DNA of 64,000 bases, taken from assembly GCF_038397725.1 (NCBI RefSeq), contig NZ_CP151634.1, forward strand, positions 2,170,001 to 2,234,000, given 5' to 3'. The notes below the pieces were generated by a model. That model ran no database searches and was not told the DNA's origin. It saw only the letters and a list, made by a program, of their open reading frames with translations. Source of the stretch: Microbacterium sp. LWO13-1.2 (GTDB lineage Bacteria; Actinomycetota; Actinomycetes; Actinomycetales; Microbacteriaceae). The position numbers and the translations under genes are program-made. Positions 55,274-63,080 of the stretch are shown in pieces. Position 1 is the first letter of the stretch; the number at the start of each line of letters is the position of its first letter.

Positions 55274-56125
55274 ATGGAGATCGAGACCGGAGCAGCACTC
55301 GCGGAGATCGCGGCCGAGCTCTACTCCGCTCCGCCCGCCGACTTCACCACGGCGCGGAACTCTCGTGCCGCAGAGATCGGCGATCACGATCTCGCCACCC
55401 AGGTGCGCGCACTCCGGAAGCCGTCGATCGCCGCCTGGGCGGTCAACGTCTTCGCACAGGAGCGTGCGAGTGAACTCGGCGAAGCCCTCCAACTCGCAGA
55501 GGAGCTGCGAGAGGCGCAGGCGGACCTCGATGCGCCCACCCTGGCGGCGCTGGGGCGCCAACGGCGCGCACTCACCGGGCGGCTCGCAGAGCGGGCGGCG
55601 GAACTGGCCACGACGCGCGGAGCGCAGATCTCCGCCAGCACAGTGGACGCCATCCGCCAGACGATCACCGCCGCCTTCTTCGATCCGGATGCGGCGCGTG
55701 CCGCCGCATCCGGTCGGCTCATCCGCGAACTGGAGCCGTCCAGTCCCATCGATCTGGCCGCTTCGGTCGCCGGGGGGCTCTCGGACTCGCCTCCCGCTTC
55801 GCCGGTGCCGGTGGATGAGGTTCGAGCGCGTCGGGAACGCAGGCAGGCCGAGCAGGCGGTTCATACGGCCGAGCGGGAACTGGCCAGCGCCGAACGCGAC
55901 CAGGGGAAGGCCGACCGCGACGTCCGCGACACCGCGCGGCGCGCCGCGCAACTTTCGGCACGGGCGGCCGAGCTCGAGGCCGAACTCGCACGCGTGCGCG
56001 CCCAGATCGAGAACGCGGGAGCAGAGATGGCCCGCGCCGAAGAGCAACAGGGGATCGTGCAGGAGCGCCTCGCATCAGCCGAGCGCGCGATCGAGGACGC
56101 CCGCAAGGCCCTCGAGTGCCTGTAG
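55274..56125 (+). CDS. coiled-coil protein, unknown, actinobacterial
   Basis: A 283-residue soluble protein. The N-terminal half has a conserved LRKPSIAAWAVNVFA block, then a predicted long coiled coil (about 175-283) of heptad Glu/Ala/Arg repeats. The arrangement resembles an actinobacterial protein family of unknown role; no enzymatic motif is seen. It follows the tRNA-Thr with 27 bp and no visible terminator, so it may share that transcript. Confidence 0.65.
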   Translation: MEIETGAALAEIAAELYSAPPADFTTARNSRAAEIGDHDLATQVRALRKPSIAAWAVNVFAQERASELGEALQLAEELREAQADLDAPTLAALGRQRRALTGRLAERAAELATTRGAQISASTVDAIRQTITAAFFDPDAARAAASGRLIRELEPSSPIDLAASVAGGLSDSPPASPVPVDEVRARRERRQAEQAVHTAERELASAERDQGKADRDVRDTARRAAQLSARAAELEAELARVRAQIENAGAEMARAEEQQGIVQERLASAERAIEDARKALECL

Positions 56126-56148
56126 GGCGCGGCGAACACCGTCGAGGT

Positions 56149-56844
56149 CTACTCGGACGGCGGCATCGCCTCGTCGCCGACGTAGCCCAGACGGTGGGCG
56201 AGGATGACGGCGTGGATGCGATCGCGCGCGCCGAGCTTGGTCAGCACCCGCCCGACATGCGTCTTCACGGTGGATTCGCTGACGTAGAGGGTCTCGCCGA
56301 TCTCGGCGTTGGTCATCCCGCGTGCGATCGCCAGGAACACCTCCCGCTCCCTTTCGGTGAGCGATTCGGTGACGGGATCGTCGCCGACGTCTGCTGTCGC
56401 CGTTGCCGTCCCCAGCCTCGGCGATACGTGTTCCAGCAGCATGCGTGTGATCCGCGGCGACAGGGCTGCGTCGCCGCGGTGCACCGCGCGCACAGCGGAG
56501 GTCAGTTCGTGACGCTGGGCATCCTTCAGGAGGAATCCGCTGGCTCCGGCGTGGATCGCCCCGAAGGCGTACTCGTCGAGGTCGAACGTGGTCAGCACCA
56601 GCACGCGGCTGGCCGGATGCTCTCGCACGATCGCCTCGGTCGCAGCGATTCCGTCCAGCCCCGGCATCCGGATGTCCATCAGCACGACATCCGGCTGCAG
56701 CAGCGCGGCCTCCGCGATGGCCGCGTTGCCGTCACCGGCCTCCCCGACCACGACGATGTCAGGCTCGGCTTCCAGCACCATACGGAATCCCACTCGGATG
56801 AGTTCCTGGTCGTCGACGAGCAGAACTCGGATCGGCCCCGTCAT
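56149..56844 (-). CDS. NarL/DesR-type response regulator
   Basis: A 231-residue regulator. The receiver has LLVDDQELI, the acceptor Asp in VVLMDIRMPGLDG and GASGFLLKDA (switch Lys). The LuxR-type HTH has LTEREREVFLAIARGMTNAE, YVSESTVKTHVGRVLTKL. It overlaps the kinase gene by 4 bp and is the last gene of the ABC/two-component operon. Confidence 0.9.
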   Translation of the reverse strand: MTGPIRVLLVDDQELIRVGFRMVLEAEPDIVVVGEAGDGNAAIAEAALLQPDVVLMDIRMPGLDGIAATEAIVREHPASRVLVLTTFDLDEYAFGAIHAGASGFLLKDAQRHELTSAVRAVHRGDAALSPRITRMLLEHVSPRLGTATATADVGDDPVTESLTEREREVFLAIARGMTNAEIGETLYVSESTVKTHVGRVLTKLGARDRIHAVILAHRLGYVGDEAMPPSE

Positions 56845-58139
56845 TTCGTCTCCTTCACCGGTTGCCCGGCATCATCGGGATGGGCACCGCTGGGAAGGTC
56901 GGCCCGCAAAGACCACCGTCCGCCCGCGGCCGGTCCGGAGTGCAGACGTCCCCGGACGTGGGCGGCGCGCTCGGCGAGACCGCGCAGGCCGAAGCCGCCG
57001 GTGCCGACAGTCCCGGCGACACCGTCGTTGAGGATCTCGATGATCACGGTGTCCGGTGTGTGGTCGACTCGCACAGAGATCGCTGTCGCGGCGGGCGCAT
57101 GGCGCATGGCGTTCGTCACGCCCTCCTGCACGATCCTCGCGATCGCGTGGGCGACGGCAGGGGAAATGTCTGCCTTCCCGCTCACCGCCAGCGTCACCGG
57201 ATAGCCGGCTCGCTGCGCGCTCGCGACGGTGTCGTGCGGCTGCACCGGCTCCAAAGGTGCCAGGGGGAGAGGGGAATCATCACTGCGGAGCACGCCGAGC
57301 ATGGCGCGCATCTCGGTGAGTGCGCTTCTGGCCGTCGTCGCCGAAGCCGTCGCAGCTCTGCGCGCGCGCTCATGGTCGGGGGTGGCGGCCGCGCCCTCGG
57401 AGAGTGCGACGATCACGGTGAGGGAATGCGAGACGATGTCGTGCATCTCCCGGGCGATACGGGCGCGTTCGGCGGCGGCGGCCAGCTGCGCCTGTTGATC
57501 CCGCTCCACCAGAAGCTGGCGCGAGCGGTCGATGACGGCTTCGATGTAACGCCGGCGGCCGCCGACGTTCACTCCGATGAGCGCTCCGATGAGTCCGAGC
57601 ATGAGTTCGCCGATGACCGCGTTCGCCGCGGTCTGGAACGTGATCACGCCCCCGCGCTCCAGCGCGAATGCGATGATCGCCAGCGCGGCGATGGCGATGG
57701 CGAGGCCGCGCCAGCAGGCGCGCGAGGAACGGTACACGGCGAGCGAGTAGCTGGTGACGAGCAGCAGAGGCCCGCCTGTCGGCACCGACACGAACAGATA
57801 CGACACCGAGACGGCGACGGCGGCCACGAATGCCGCGACCGGCCACTGCCGCCGTCGAACGAGCAGGGCGCACGCGCCGATCACGACGATGGAGATCGAC
57901 ACCGACTGGAACACCAGAGCAGGAGCCGCGTCGGCTGTCGGGGCGGAGGTGTCGCCGGGCGCGAACGGTGCGATCATGCCGGCCGGCACCAGCGAGAGCG
58001 CCAGGCAGAGAAGGGCGATCAGCACGTCGGCGACGATCGGATGCCGCGCCCAGAAGCGACGGATCATCCCGGGCGTACGCGGCAGCCGCAGCTCCTCGTC
58101 CTCACGGATCGAGTCGCTGCGGCTGCGCGGGGAGGTCAC
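56841..58139 (-). CDS. DesK/NarL-type sensor histidine kinase
   Basis: A 432-residue kinase with an N-terminal membrane domain of about six helices (about 35-205), a HisKA_3 domain with ARIAREMHDIVSHSLTVIVA (phospho-acceptor His in the MHD motif), and a HATPase domain with RIVQEGVTNAMRHAPA and VGTGGFGLRGLAERA. No extracellular sensor domain is visible, as for DesK-like kinases that sense membrane state. It overlaps the response regulator. Confidence 0.88.
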   Translation of the reverse strand: MTSPRSRSDSIREDEELRLPRTPGMIRRFWARHPIVADVLIALLCLALSLVPAGMIAPFAPGDTSAPTADAAPALVFQSVSISIVVIGACALLVRRRQWPVAAFVAAVAVSVSYLFVSVPTGGPLLLVTSYSLAVYRSSRACWRGLAIAIAALAIIAFALERGGVITFQTAANAVIGELMLGLIGALIGVNVGGRRRYIEAVIDRSRQLLVERDQQAQLAAAAERARIAREMHDIVSHSLTVIVALSEGAAATPDHERARRAATASATTARSALTEMRAMLGVLRSDDSPLPLAPLEPVQPHDTVASAQRAGYPVTLAVSGKADISPAVAHAIARIVQEGVTNAMRHAPAATAISVRVDHTPDTVIIEILNDGVAGTVGTGGFGLRGLAERAAHVRGRLHSGPAAGGRWSLRADLPSGAHPDDAGQPVKETK

Positions 58140-58148
58140 GACGAGACT

Positions 58149-58964
58149 CTACGCGTCGCGGGTGCGCAGCGACGCCCAGGCGCCGATCATGCTGGCGGCG
58201 ACCCAGCCGGCGAGGGTCAGGTAGGCCACCGGAGTTTCGAGCGCCGCACCCTCACCGGGGAGGATGGCGCTCTGCGCGGCGACCATCGGGAGGTAGTTCG
58301 CGAGGTCGAGGATCCACGCCCAGCTCTCCCCGCCGAAGGAGAACATGCTGGCGACGATGGGGAGCACGAACAGCACGCCGACGGTCGCGGCGATCGCACC
58401 GGCTCCGGAGCGCAGCATGTACCCGAATCCGACGCCGATGAGAGCGAACACGGCCATCGCCAGCGAAGCGACGATGATCGGAAGGATCGTCGCCTCCGGG
58501 GAGGACCAATCGAGCACGACGTCGTTCGGGGCGCCGACAGCGGTCACGACGAACGCGGCGATCGTGAAGATGACGAGCGACGCGATGAACAGGAACGCGG
58601 CGATCACGACGGCCTTGGCCGCGAGGGCGGCTCCGCGCACCGGATTGGCGGTGAGCGTGGAGCGAATCATGCCGGTGGAGTACTCACCGGTGACGGAGAT
58701 CGCGCCGAGGATCCCGGCGAGCAGCATCGTGAACTGGATGGGGCTGACCACGGCTTGGATCGCGTCGAAACCCGGCACATCGGCTGAAGCCGCGATGAGG
58801 GCGGCGATGCCGACCGTGAGGACGCCGGTGATCGCGATCGACCACCAGGTGGAGCGCAGAGTGGCGATCTTGATCCACTCGGACCGCACCAGGCGGAGGA
58901 AGGTCACGCTGTGACGGTCGGCCGCGACGTGGCTGGAACGGGTGAGCTGGGCTGCGGCGGTCAT
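58149..58964 (-). CDS. ABC-2 type transporter permease
   Basis: A 271-residue membrane protein with six hydrophobic segments (about 38-58, 76-98, 120-145, 162-185, 195-215, 240-262). VSPIQFTMLLAGILGAISVTGEYSTGMIRSTL is the typical ABC-2 exporter segment. It overlaps the ATPase gene by 4 bp. The substrate, perhaps a peptide or antibiotic, cannot be read. Confidence 0.82.
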   Translation of the reverse strand: MTAAAQLTRSSHVAADRHSVTFLRLVRSEWIKIATLRSTWWSIAITGVLTVGIAALIAASADVPGFDAIQAVVSPIQFTMLLAGILGAISVTGEYSTGMIRSTLTANPVRGAALAAKAVVIAAFLFIASLVIFTIAAFVVTAVGAPNDVVLDWSSPEATILPIIVASLAMAVFALIGVGFGYMLRSGAGAIAATVGVLFVLPIVASMFSFGGESWAWILDLANYLPMVAAQSAILPGEGAALETPVAYLTLAGWVAASMIGAWASLRTRDA

Positions 58965-59905
58965 GCCACGACCTCCTCGAGCGGGGCGCCGGCTTCCGAC
59001 GCGGTGCGGGTGCGGTATTCGACGGCATCCCCGGTGAGCGCGAGATACGCGTCCTCCAGGGAGCCGCTGGTCGGTGTCAGCTCATGCAGCGGGATGCCGC
59101 GATCCGCGGCGAGATCGCCGATGCGCGCGGCGGTGAGGCCGACGATCTCGAGCAGATCGGGCTCGACGCTGACGACCTCGACGTCGGCGCCGTTCACCGC
59201 GGCGGCGAGGTCGCCGGTACGGGGGGTGCGCACGCGCACGGTGCTGCGGGTCCAATCGCGCACCAGCTGGTCAAGCGGTGCGTCCGCGAGCACTCTGCCG
59301 CGCCCCATCACGATCACGTGATCGGCTGTCTGCGCCATCTCGCTCATCAGGTGGCTGGAGAGCAGGACAGTGCGTCCCTCGGAGGCGGCGTGCCGCACGA
59401 AATGGCGCACCCACAGCACGCCTTCGGGATCGAGGCCGTTCACCGGCTCGTCGAGGATCAGCGTGTGCGGATCGCCGAGGAGGGCAGCGGCGATGCCGAG
59501 GCGCTGACCCATGCCGAGCGAGAACTTGCCCGCGCGCTTGTTGCCCACCGATGTGATGCCGGCGAGGTCGATGACCTCGTCGACGCGGGATGCGGAGATG
59601 CCGTGGGTCGCCGCCATCGCACGGAGGTGGTTCCGCGCGGTGCGGCCGGTGTGCACGGCTTTCGCGTCGAGGAGTACACCGACCTCGGTGAGGGGCGCGC
59701 GCAGCTTGCGGTACTCCCGGCCACCGATCGTGGCGCGTCCGGCGGTCGGCCGGTCGAGGCCGACGATCAGGCGCATGGTGGTGGACTTCCCCGCACCGTT
59801 CGGGCCGAGGAAGCCGGTGACGCTCCCCGGTCGGACGGTGAACGACACGTCCTGGACGGCGGTCTTGTCTCCGAACCTCTTCGTGAGGCCTTCTGCTGTG
59901 ATCAT
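58961..59905 (-). CDS. ABC transporter ATP-binding protein (DrrA-like)
   Basis: A 314-residue ATPase. Walker A GPNGAGKST, signature-like FSLGMGQRLGIAAAL, Walker B TLILDEPVNGLDP and the switch in LLSSHLMSEM. A C-terminal extension (about 215-314) is as in DrrA/BcrA-type exporters. A leaderless TAGCGT promoter precedes the ATG, so this is the first gene of the operon. Confidence 0.9.
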   Translation of the reverse strand: MITAEGLTKRFGDKTAVQDVSFTVRPGSVTGFLGPNGAGKSTTMRLIVGLDRPTAGRATIGGREYRKLRAPLTEVGVLLDAKAVHTGRTARNHLRAMAATHGISASRVDEVIDLAGITSVGNKRAGKFSLGMGQRLGIAAALLGDPHTLILDEPVNGLDPEGVLWVRHFVRHAASEGRTVLLSSHLMSEMAQTADHVIVMGRGRVLADAPLDQLVRDWTRSTVRVRTPRTGDLAAAVNGADVEVVSVEPDLLEIVGLTAARIGDLAADRGIPLHELTPTSGSLEDAYLALTGDAVEYRTRTASEAGAPLEEVVA

Positions 59906-59911
59906 GCTTCC

Positions 59912-59917
59912 ACGCTA
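59912..59917 (-). promoter_or_regulatory. -10 box of a leaderless promoter (ABC operon)
   Basis: TAGCGT on the minus strand, 6 bp, then the ATG of the ABC ATPase. A four-gene operon follows. Confidence 0.5.
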
Positions 59918-59993
59918 GGAGGCCTCATCCGTCCACCGCATCCTCCGCAGGTACCGTCTCTCTGCGCCGTGCGGGTTTTCGTGGCGGGGACTG

Positions 59994-60377
59994 TCAGGCC
60001 GGCGGGCGCCCGAAGAGGGCAGGATCCACCGGACGCAGCCTGCGCGGGAGATTCTCCACCACGAGAAGGTACGACTCGGTCACGAGTTCGGCGATCAGGT
60101 CGGCCTCGAGCGTGGTCCCCGGCGTCAGCGTGATCCAGTGCTTCTTGTTCATGTGGTACCCGGGGATGATGTCGGCGAACGTCTCACGCAGTGCCACGGC
60201 GTCGTCGGGGTGGGATTTGAGAGTCACTCGGCCGGTGCCGTCCAGCGGTGCCAGCAGGAAGACCCGGCCTCGCACCTTGAAGACGTCCCATTCGGGCCCG
60301 AAGGGGTTCTCCCGCTCGGATCCGGGGAGTTCTTCGGCGCGCGCCGAGGCGAGGGCGATCAGCTCTGCGGCATCCAA
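59994..60377 (-). CDS. MmcQ/YjbR-family protein
   Basis: A 127-residue double-wing protein. The family pattern is seen as ENPFGPEWDVFKVRGRVFLL, TLKSHPDDAVALRETFADI and PGYHMNKKHWITL. YjbR has a CyaY-like fold and probable DNA or ligand binding; the role is unknown. The start is TTG, 5 bp after the upstream SRAP stop. No transfer signs. Confidence 0.78.
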   Translation of the reverse strand: MDAAELIALASARAEELPGSERENPFGPEWDVFKVRGRVFLLAPLDGTGRVTLKSHPDDAVALRETFADIIPGYHMNKKHWITLTPGTTLEADLIAELVTESYLLVVENLPRRLRPVDPALFGRPPA

Positions 60378-60382
60378 GGCGC

Positions 60383-61036
60383 TCAGAAGAGCCGCTCCGT
60401 TCCCTTGTCGTCGGTGCGCGGCACGGCGGTCACGCGCTCATCGAGGGATGCCGCGGCCAGCAGCGCCTCGTCGATGAGCTCGCGATCACCCTGCGCCGAC
60501 AGCCAGTCGCGCGCGAACGGCGTCGGGATCAGCACGGGCATCCGGTCGTGGATGCTCGCCAGGTGTTCGGGTGCCGGGCGCATGACGACCGAATAGCAGG
60601 TGAACCATTCGCCGTCGGCGGTGCGTCCGCGCTGCGTGACGGCCGCCATGCCGAAGAGGGCACCGCCCCCGAGGCCGAACTCGTGCCACACCCGCTCGGG
60701 CTTCTTCATCTCGTACCAGCCGGTCGCCGGAACGATCGCACGCGACCGCAGGCTCCCCGGGCGTTCCTGAAGGCGTTCGGAGCGGGTGTTGATCGAGGGG
60801 AACCGCGAGGGGGCTCCGTCGATCAGGAAGCCCCACCATGCGGGCGCCACCGTGATCTCGCCGTCGGCATCGACGAGGATCGGGTTGAGATTCCGGAGGT
60901 TCTTGCCCGTCGGTCTCAATGTCTCGCCGGCATTCTCCGCGGCCCAGGTGCGAAGCCCTTCGAGGATGTCCTCGTCAACTTCAGCAATGAGTTCCGCATC
61001 GGTGAACCGGGGATCCAGACCGTAGCTCGCGCACAT
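60383..61036 (-). CDS. SRAP-domain (HMCES/YedK) abasic-site protein
   Basis: Protects abasic sites in single-stranded DNA by thiazolidine cross-linking. The 217-residue product must expose Cys2 after Met removal. The open frame offers two ATGs (61042 and 61036); the second gives MCASYGLDPRF and lies exactly 6 bp after the -10 box TACCCT, so it is chosen. Active-site blocks include WWGFLIDGAPSR, INTRSERL, and IVPATGWYEMK with the catalytic glutamate. It is divergent from the DMT transporter gene. Confidence 0.88.
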   Translation of the reverse strand: MCASYGLDPRFTDAELIAEVDEDILEGLRTWAAENAGETLRPTGKNLRNLNPILVDADGEITVAPAWWGFLIDGAPSRFPSINTRSERLQERPGSLRSRAIVPATGWYEMKKPERVWHEFGLGGGALFGMAAVTQRGRTADGEWFTCYSVVMRPAPEHLASIHDRMPVLIPTPFARDWLSAQGDRELIDEALLAAASLDERVTAVPRTDDKGTERLF

Positions 61037-61042
61037 GCACAT

Positions 61043-61048
61043 AGGGTA
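61043..61048 (-). promoter_or_regulatory. -10 box of a leaderless promoter (SRAP)
   Basis: TACCCT on the minus strand, 6 bp, then ATG 61036. It sets the start that leaves Cys at position 2. Confidence 0.5.
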
Positions 61049-61074
61049 GCGCCGACCTCCGACACGCGCTCGGG

Positions 61075-61080
61075 TAGGGT
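61075..61080 (+). promoter_or_regulatory. -10 box of a leaderless promoter (DMT transporter)
   Basis: TAGGGT, 6 bp, then GTG 61087. Confidence 0.5.
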
Positions 61081-61086
61081 CGACGG

Positions 61087-62031
61087 GTGACCGAGAAGCG
61101 TGTGCTCCCCGCCCCGGTGGCTCTCGGCGGAGCGGTCGCGATCGGCGCGATGACGGCCGTTCAGGCGCGCATCAACGGCGTTCTCGGCGTCCGAGTCGAT
61201 GACGGAATCGTCGCGGGGCTCATCTCCTTCACCGTCGGTCTCATCGTGTTGATCGCCGTCATTCCGTTCATCCCTTCGGCGAGGGCCGGCGTGGCACGGC
61301 TGTGGAGCGGTGTCCGCGAGCGGAGGATCCCGTTCTGGATGCTGCTCGGCGGCGCCTGCGGCGCTCTCACCGTCTCCACCCAGGGCCTCACCGCAGGGGT
61401 TCTCGGCGTGTCATTGTTCACGGTCGGCGTGGTCGCCGGGCAGACCCTGCACGGACTGATCCTCGACCGGATCGGCTTCGGGCCGGCCGGCGTCGTCGCC
61501 GTCACGCCCGGACGGGTTCTCGGCGGGGCGCTCGCGCTCGCCGCGGTCGGGATCTCGCTCAGCGGCGACGTGCTCGCGACCGCTCCGCTGTGGATGCTGC
61601 TGCTGCCCTTCGCCGCGGGCGTCGGGATCGCCTGGCAGGCAGCGACCAACGGGCGCCTCGCCCAGCGCGTGCAGTCTCCGATGGCCGCGACCCTGACGAG
61701 TTTCATCGCGGGAACAGTCGCGCTCGCCCTGGCGGCGTCGGGCAGCGTGTCCATCCGCGGACTGCCGGATGCTCTTCCGACGGAGCCCTGGCTGTATCTC
61801 GGTGGCTTCCTCGGGTTCGCCTACATCCTGCTCGGCGCGTTCATCGTCGGTCAGACCGGCGTGCTCTTGATGGGGCTCGGCTCGGTGCTCGGGCAGCTCA
61901 CGACGTCGGTGGTGATCGACCTGCTCTGGCCCGCCGTCTCCGGGCCAGCGCCGTGGCAGCTCATCGCCATGGTGGTCGTCGCCGTGGCATCCGTGGTCGT
62001 CGCCGTTCCGTGGCGCCGTCGCCGCCGTTGA
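61087..62031 (+). CDS. DMT-superfamily transporter (YdcZ/DUF606 type)
   Basis: A 314-residue integral membrane protein with about ten TM helices in two DUF606 repeats; each repeat opens with a related segment (AIGAMTAVQARINGVLGVRV and GVGIAWQAATNGRLAQRV). Substrates of this family are unknown; some members are linked to small metabolites. The GTG start follows a leaderless promoter, and the C-terminus is basic. Confidence 0.85.
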   Translation: MTEKRVLPAPVALGGAVAIGAMTAVQARINGVLGVRVDDGIVAGLISFTVGLIVLIAVIPFIPSARAGVARLWSGVRERRIPFWMLLGGACGALTVSTQGLTAGVLGVSLFTVGVVAGQTLHGLILDRIGFGPAGVVAVTPGRVLGGALALAAVGISLSGDVLATAPLWMLLLPFAAGVGIAWQAATNGRLAQRVQSPMAATLTSFIAGTVALALAASGSVSIRGLPDALPTEPWLYLGGFLGFAYILLGAFIVGQTGVLLMGLGSVLGQLTTSVVIDLLWPAVSGPAPWQLIAMVVVAVASVVVAVPWRRRRR

Positions 62032-62056
62032 TCGAGGTTCCGCGAGGAGCCCGAAC

Positions 62057-62608
62057 CTACTTCTTCTTGGACTTCTTCGGCATCCGGGAGACGAGTCGCC
62101 GCGCGTCGACGGGCTTGCGTCGTCCTGCCTTCTTGCCCGCAGGCTTGCCGCCGACGTAGAGCCAGCCGAGAAGTTCCTCATCCTTCGACAGGCCGTGCGC
62201 CTTCGCGACCGCCTTCGATCGTGTGGAGTGACCGGTGCGCCAGAAGACGCCCCAACCCGCGTCGTCCAGCAGCAGGCTCAGCATGTGCGCGACACCGGAG
62301 GCCACGGCCTCCTGCTCCCAGCGGGGCACCTTGCTGCTCTTGCGGTAGCTGGCGACGACGGCGATCAGCAGCGGCGCACGCAGCGGCTTCGACGACGGCG
62401 ACTTGTCGCCTTCGGCCTTCGCGATCGCCGCGGCCAGCACCTCGCGATCGGCGCCACGCAGTTCGATCAGGCGCCACGGGCGCAGCGAGGAGTGGTCGGC
62501 GACGCGTCCGGCAGCGGCGACGAACGTCAGCAGCTCCTCGCGCGAGGGCGCATCGTCGGTGACCTTCGACCAGGACTGTCTTGTCCGGACGGCATCGAGA
62601 ACACTCAC
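62057..62608 (-). CDS. nitroreductase-family protein
   Basis: A 183-residue FMN flavoprotein of the compact nitroreductase type. Markers: RTRQSWSKVTDDAPSREELL at the FMN-binding N-terminus, HSSLRPWRLIEL, and GWGVFWRTG. It ends in a Lys-rich tail. The GTG at 62608 overlaps the msrB stop (GTGA), so the longer frame is not used. The electron acceptor is unknown. Confidence 0.82.
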   Translation of the reverse strand: MSVLDAVRTRQSWSKVTDDAPSREELLTFVAAAGRVADHSSLRPWRLIELRGADREVLAAAIAKAEGDKSPSSKPLRAPLLIAVVASYRKSSKVPRWEQEAVASGVAHMLSLLLDDAGWGVFWRTGHSTRSKAVAKAHGLSKDEELLGWLYVGGKPAGKKAGRRKPVDARRLVSRMPKKSKKK

Positions 62609-63009
62609 GACTCGTCCGGAGTGAAGTTCATCGCGATCGAGTTCATGCAGTAGCGGTCGCCGGTCGGTGTGCCGAACCCATCGGGGAACACGTGCCCGAG
62701 GTGCGACCCGCAGTTCGCGCAGCGCACCTCGGTGCGCACCATGCCGAGCGTCGCGTCCTCGATAAGCTCGACCGCCTCCGGCCTGATCGACTCGTAGAAA
62801 CTCGGCCAGCCGCATCCGGAGTCGAACTTGGTGCCGCTCTTGAACAGCTCCGCACCGCACGCGCCGCAGGTGTAGAGGCCTGAGCGCTTCTCGTCGAGCA
62901 GCTCGCCCGTCCAGGCGCGTTCCGTCGCGGCCTGACGCAGCACCGCGTACTGCTGGTCGCCGAGCTCTCGGCGCCACTCGTCTTCGGTCTTGTCCACGCT
63001 GTACGGCAT
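62605..63009 (-). CDS. msrB: peptide-methionine (R)-S-oxide reductase
   Basis: Repairs oxidised methionine. The 134-residue product has the zinc pairs CGAC (48, 51) and CANC (97, 100), the substrate segment GCGWPSFYE and the catalytic Cys121 in RYCMNS. All key residues are present. It is coupled to the nitroreductase gene, which suggests a small oxidative-repair operon. Confidence 0.94.
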   Translation of the reverse strand: MPYSVDKTEDEWRRELGDQQYAVLRQAATERAWTGELLDEKRSGLYTCGACGAELFKSGTKFDSGCGWPSFYESIRPEAVELIEDATLGMVRTEVRCANCGSHLGHVFPDGFGTPTGDRYCMNSIAMNFTPDES

Positions 63010-63068
63010 GAGTCCTCCTGTGTCCCCTCTATTCTCTCGCGTCTGCGATCGTGGCGGGCCACGCGCGG

Positions 63069-63074
63069 GAGAAT
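63069..63074 (+). promoter_or_regulatory. weak -10 box, DUF2332 gene
   Basis: GAGAAT, 6 bp, then ATG 63081; fits the leaderless spacing but is a poor hexamer. Confidence 0.35.
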
Positions 63075-63080
63075 GGAACC

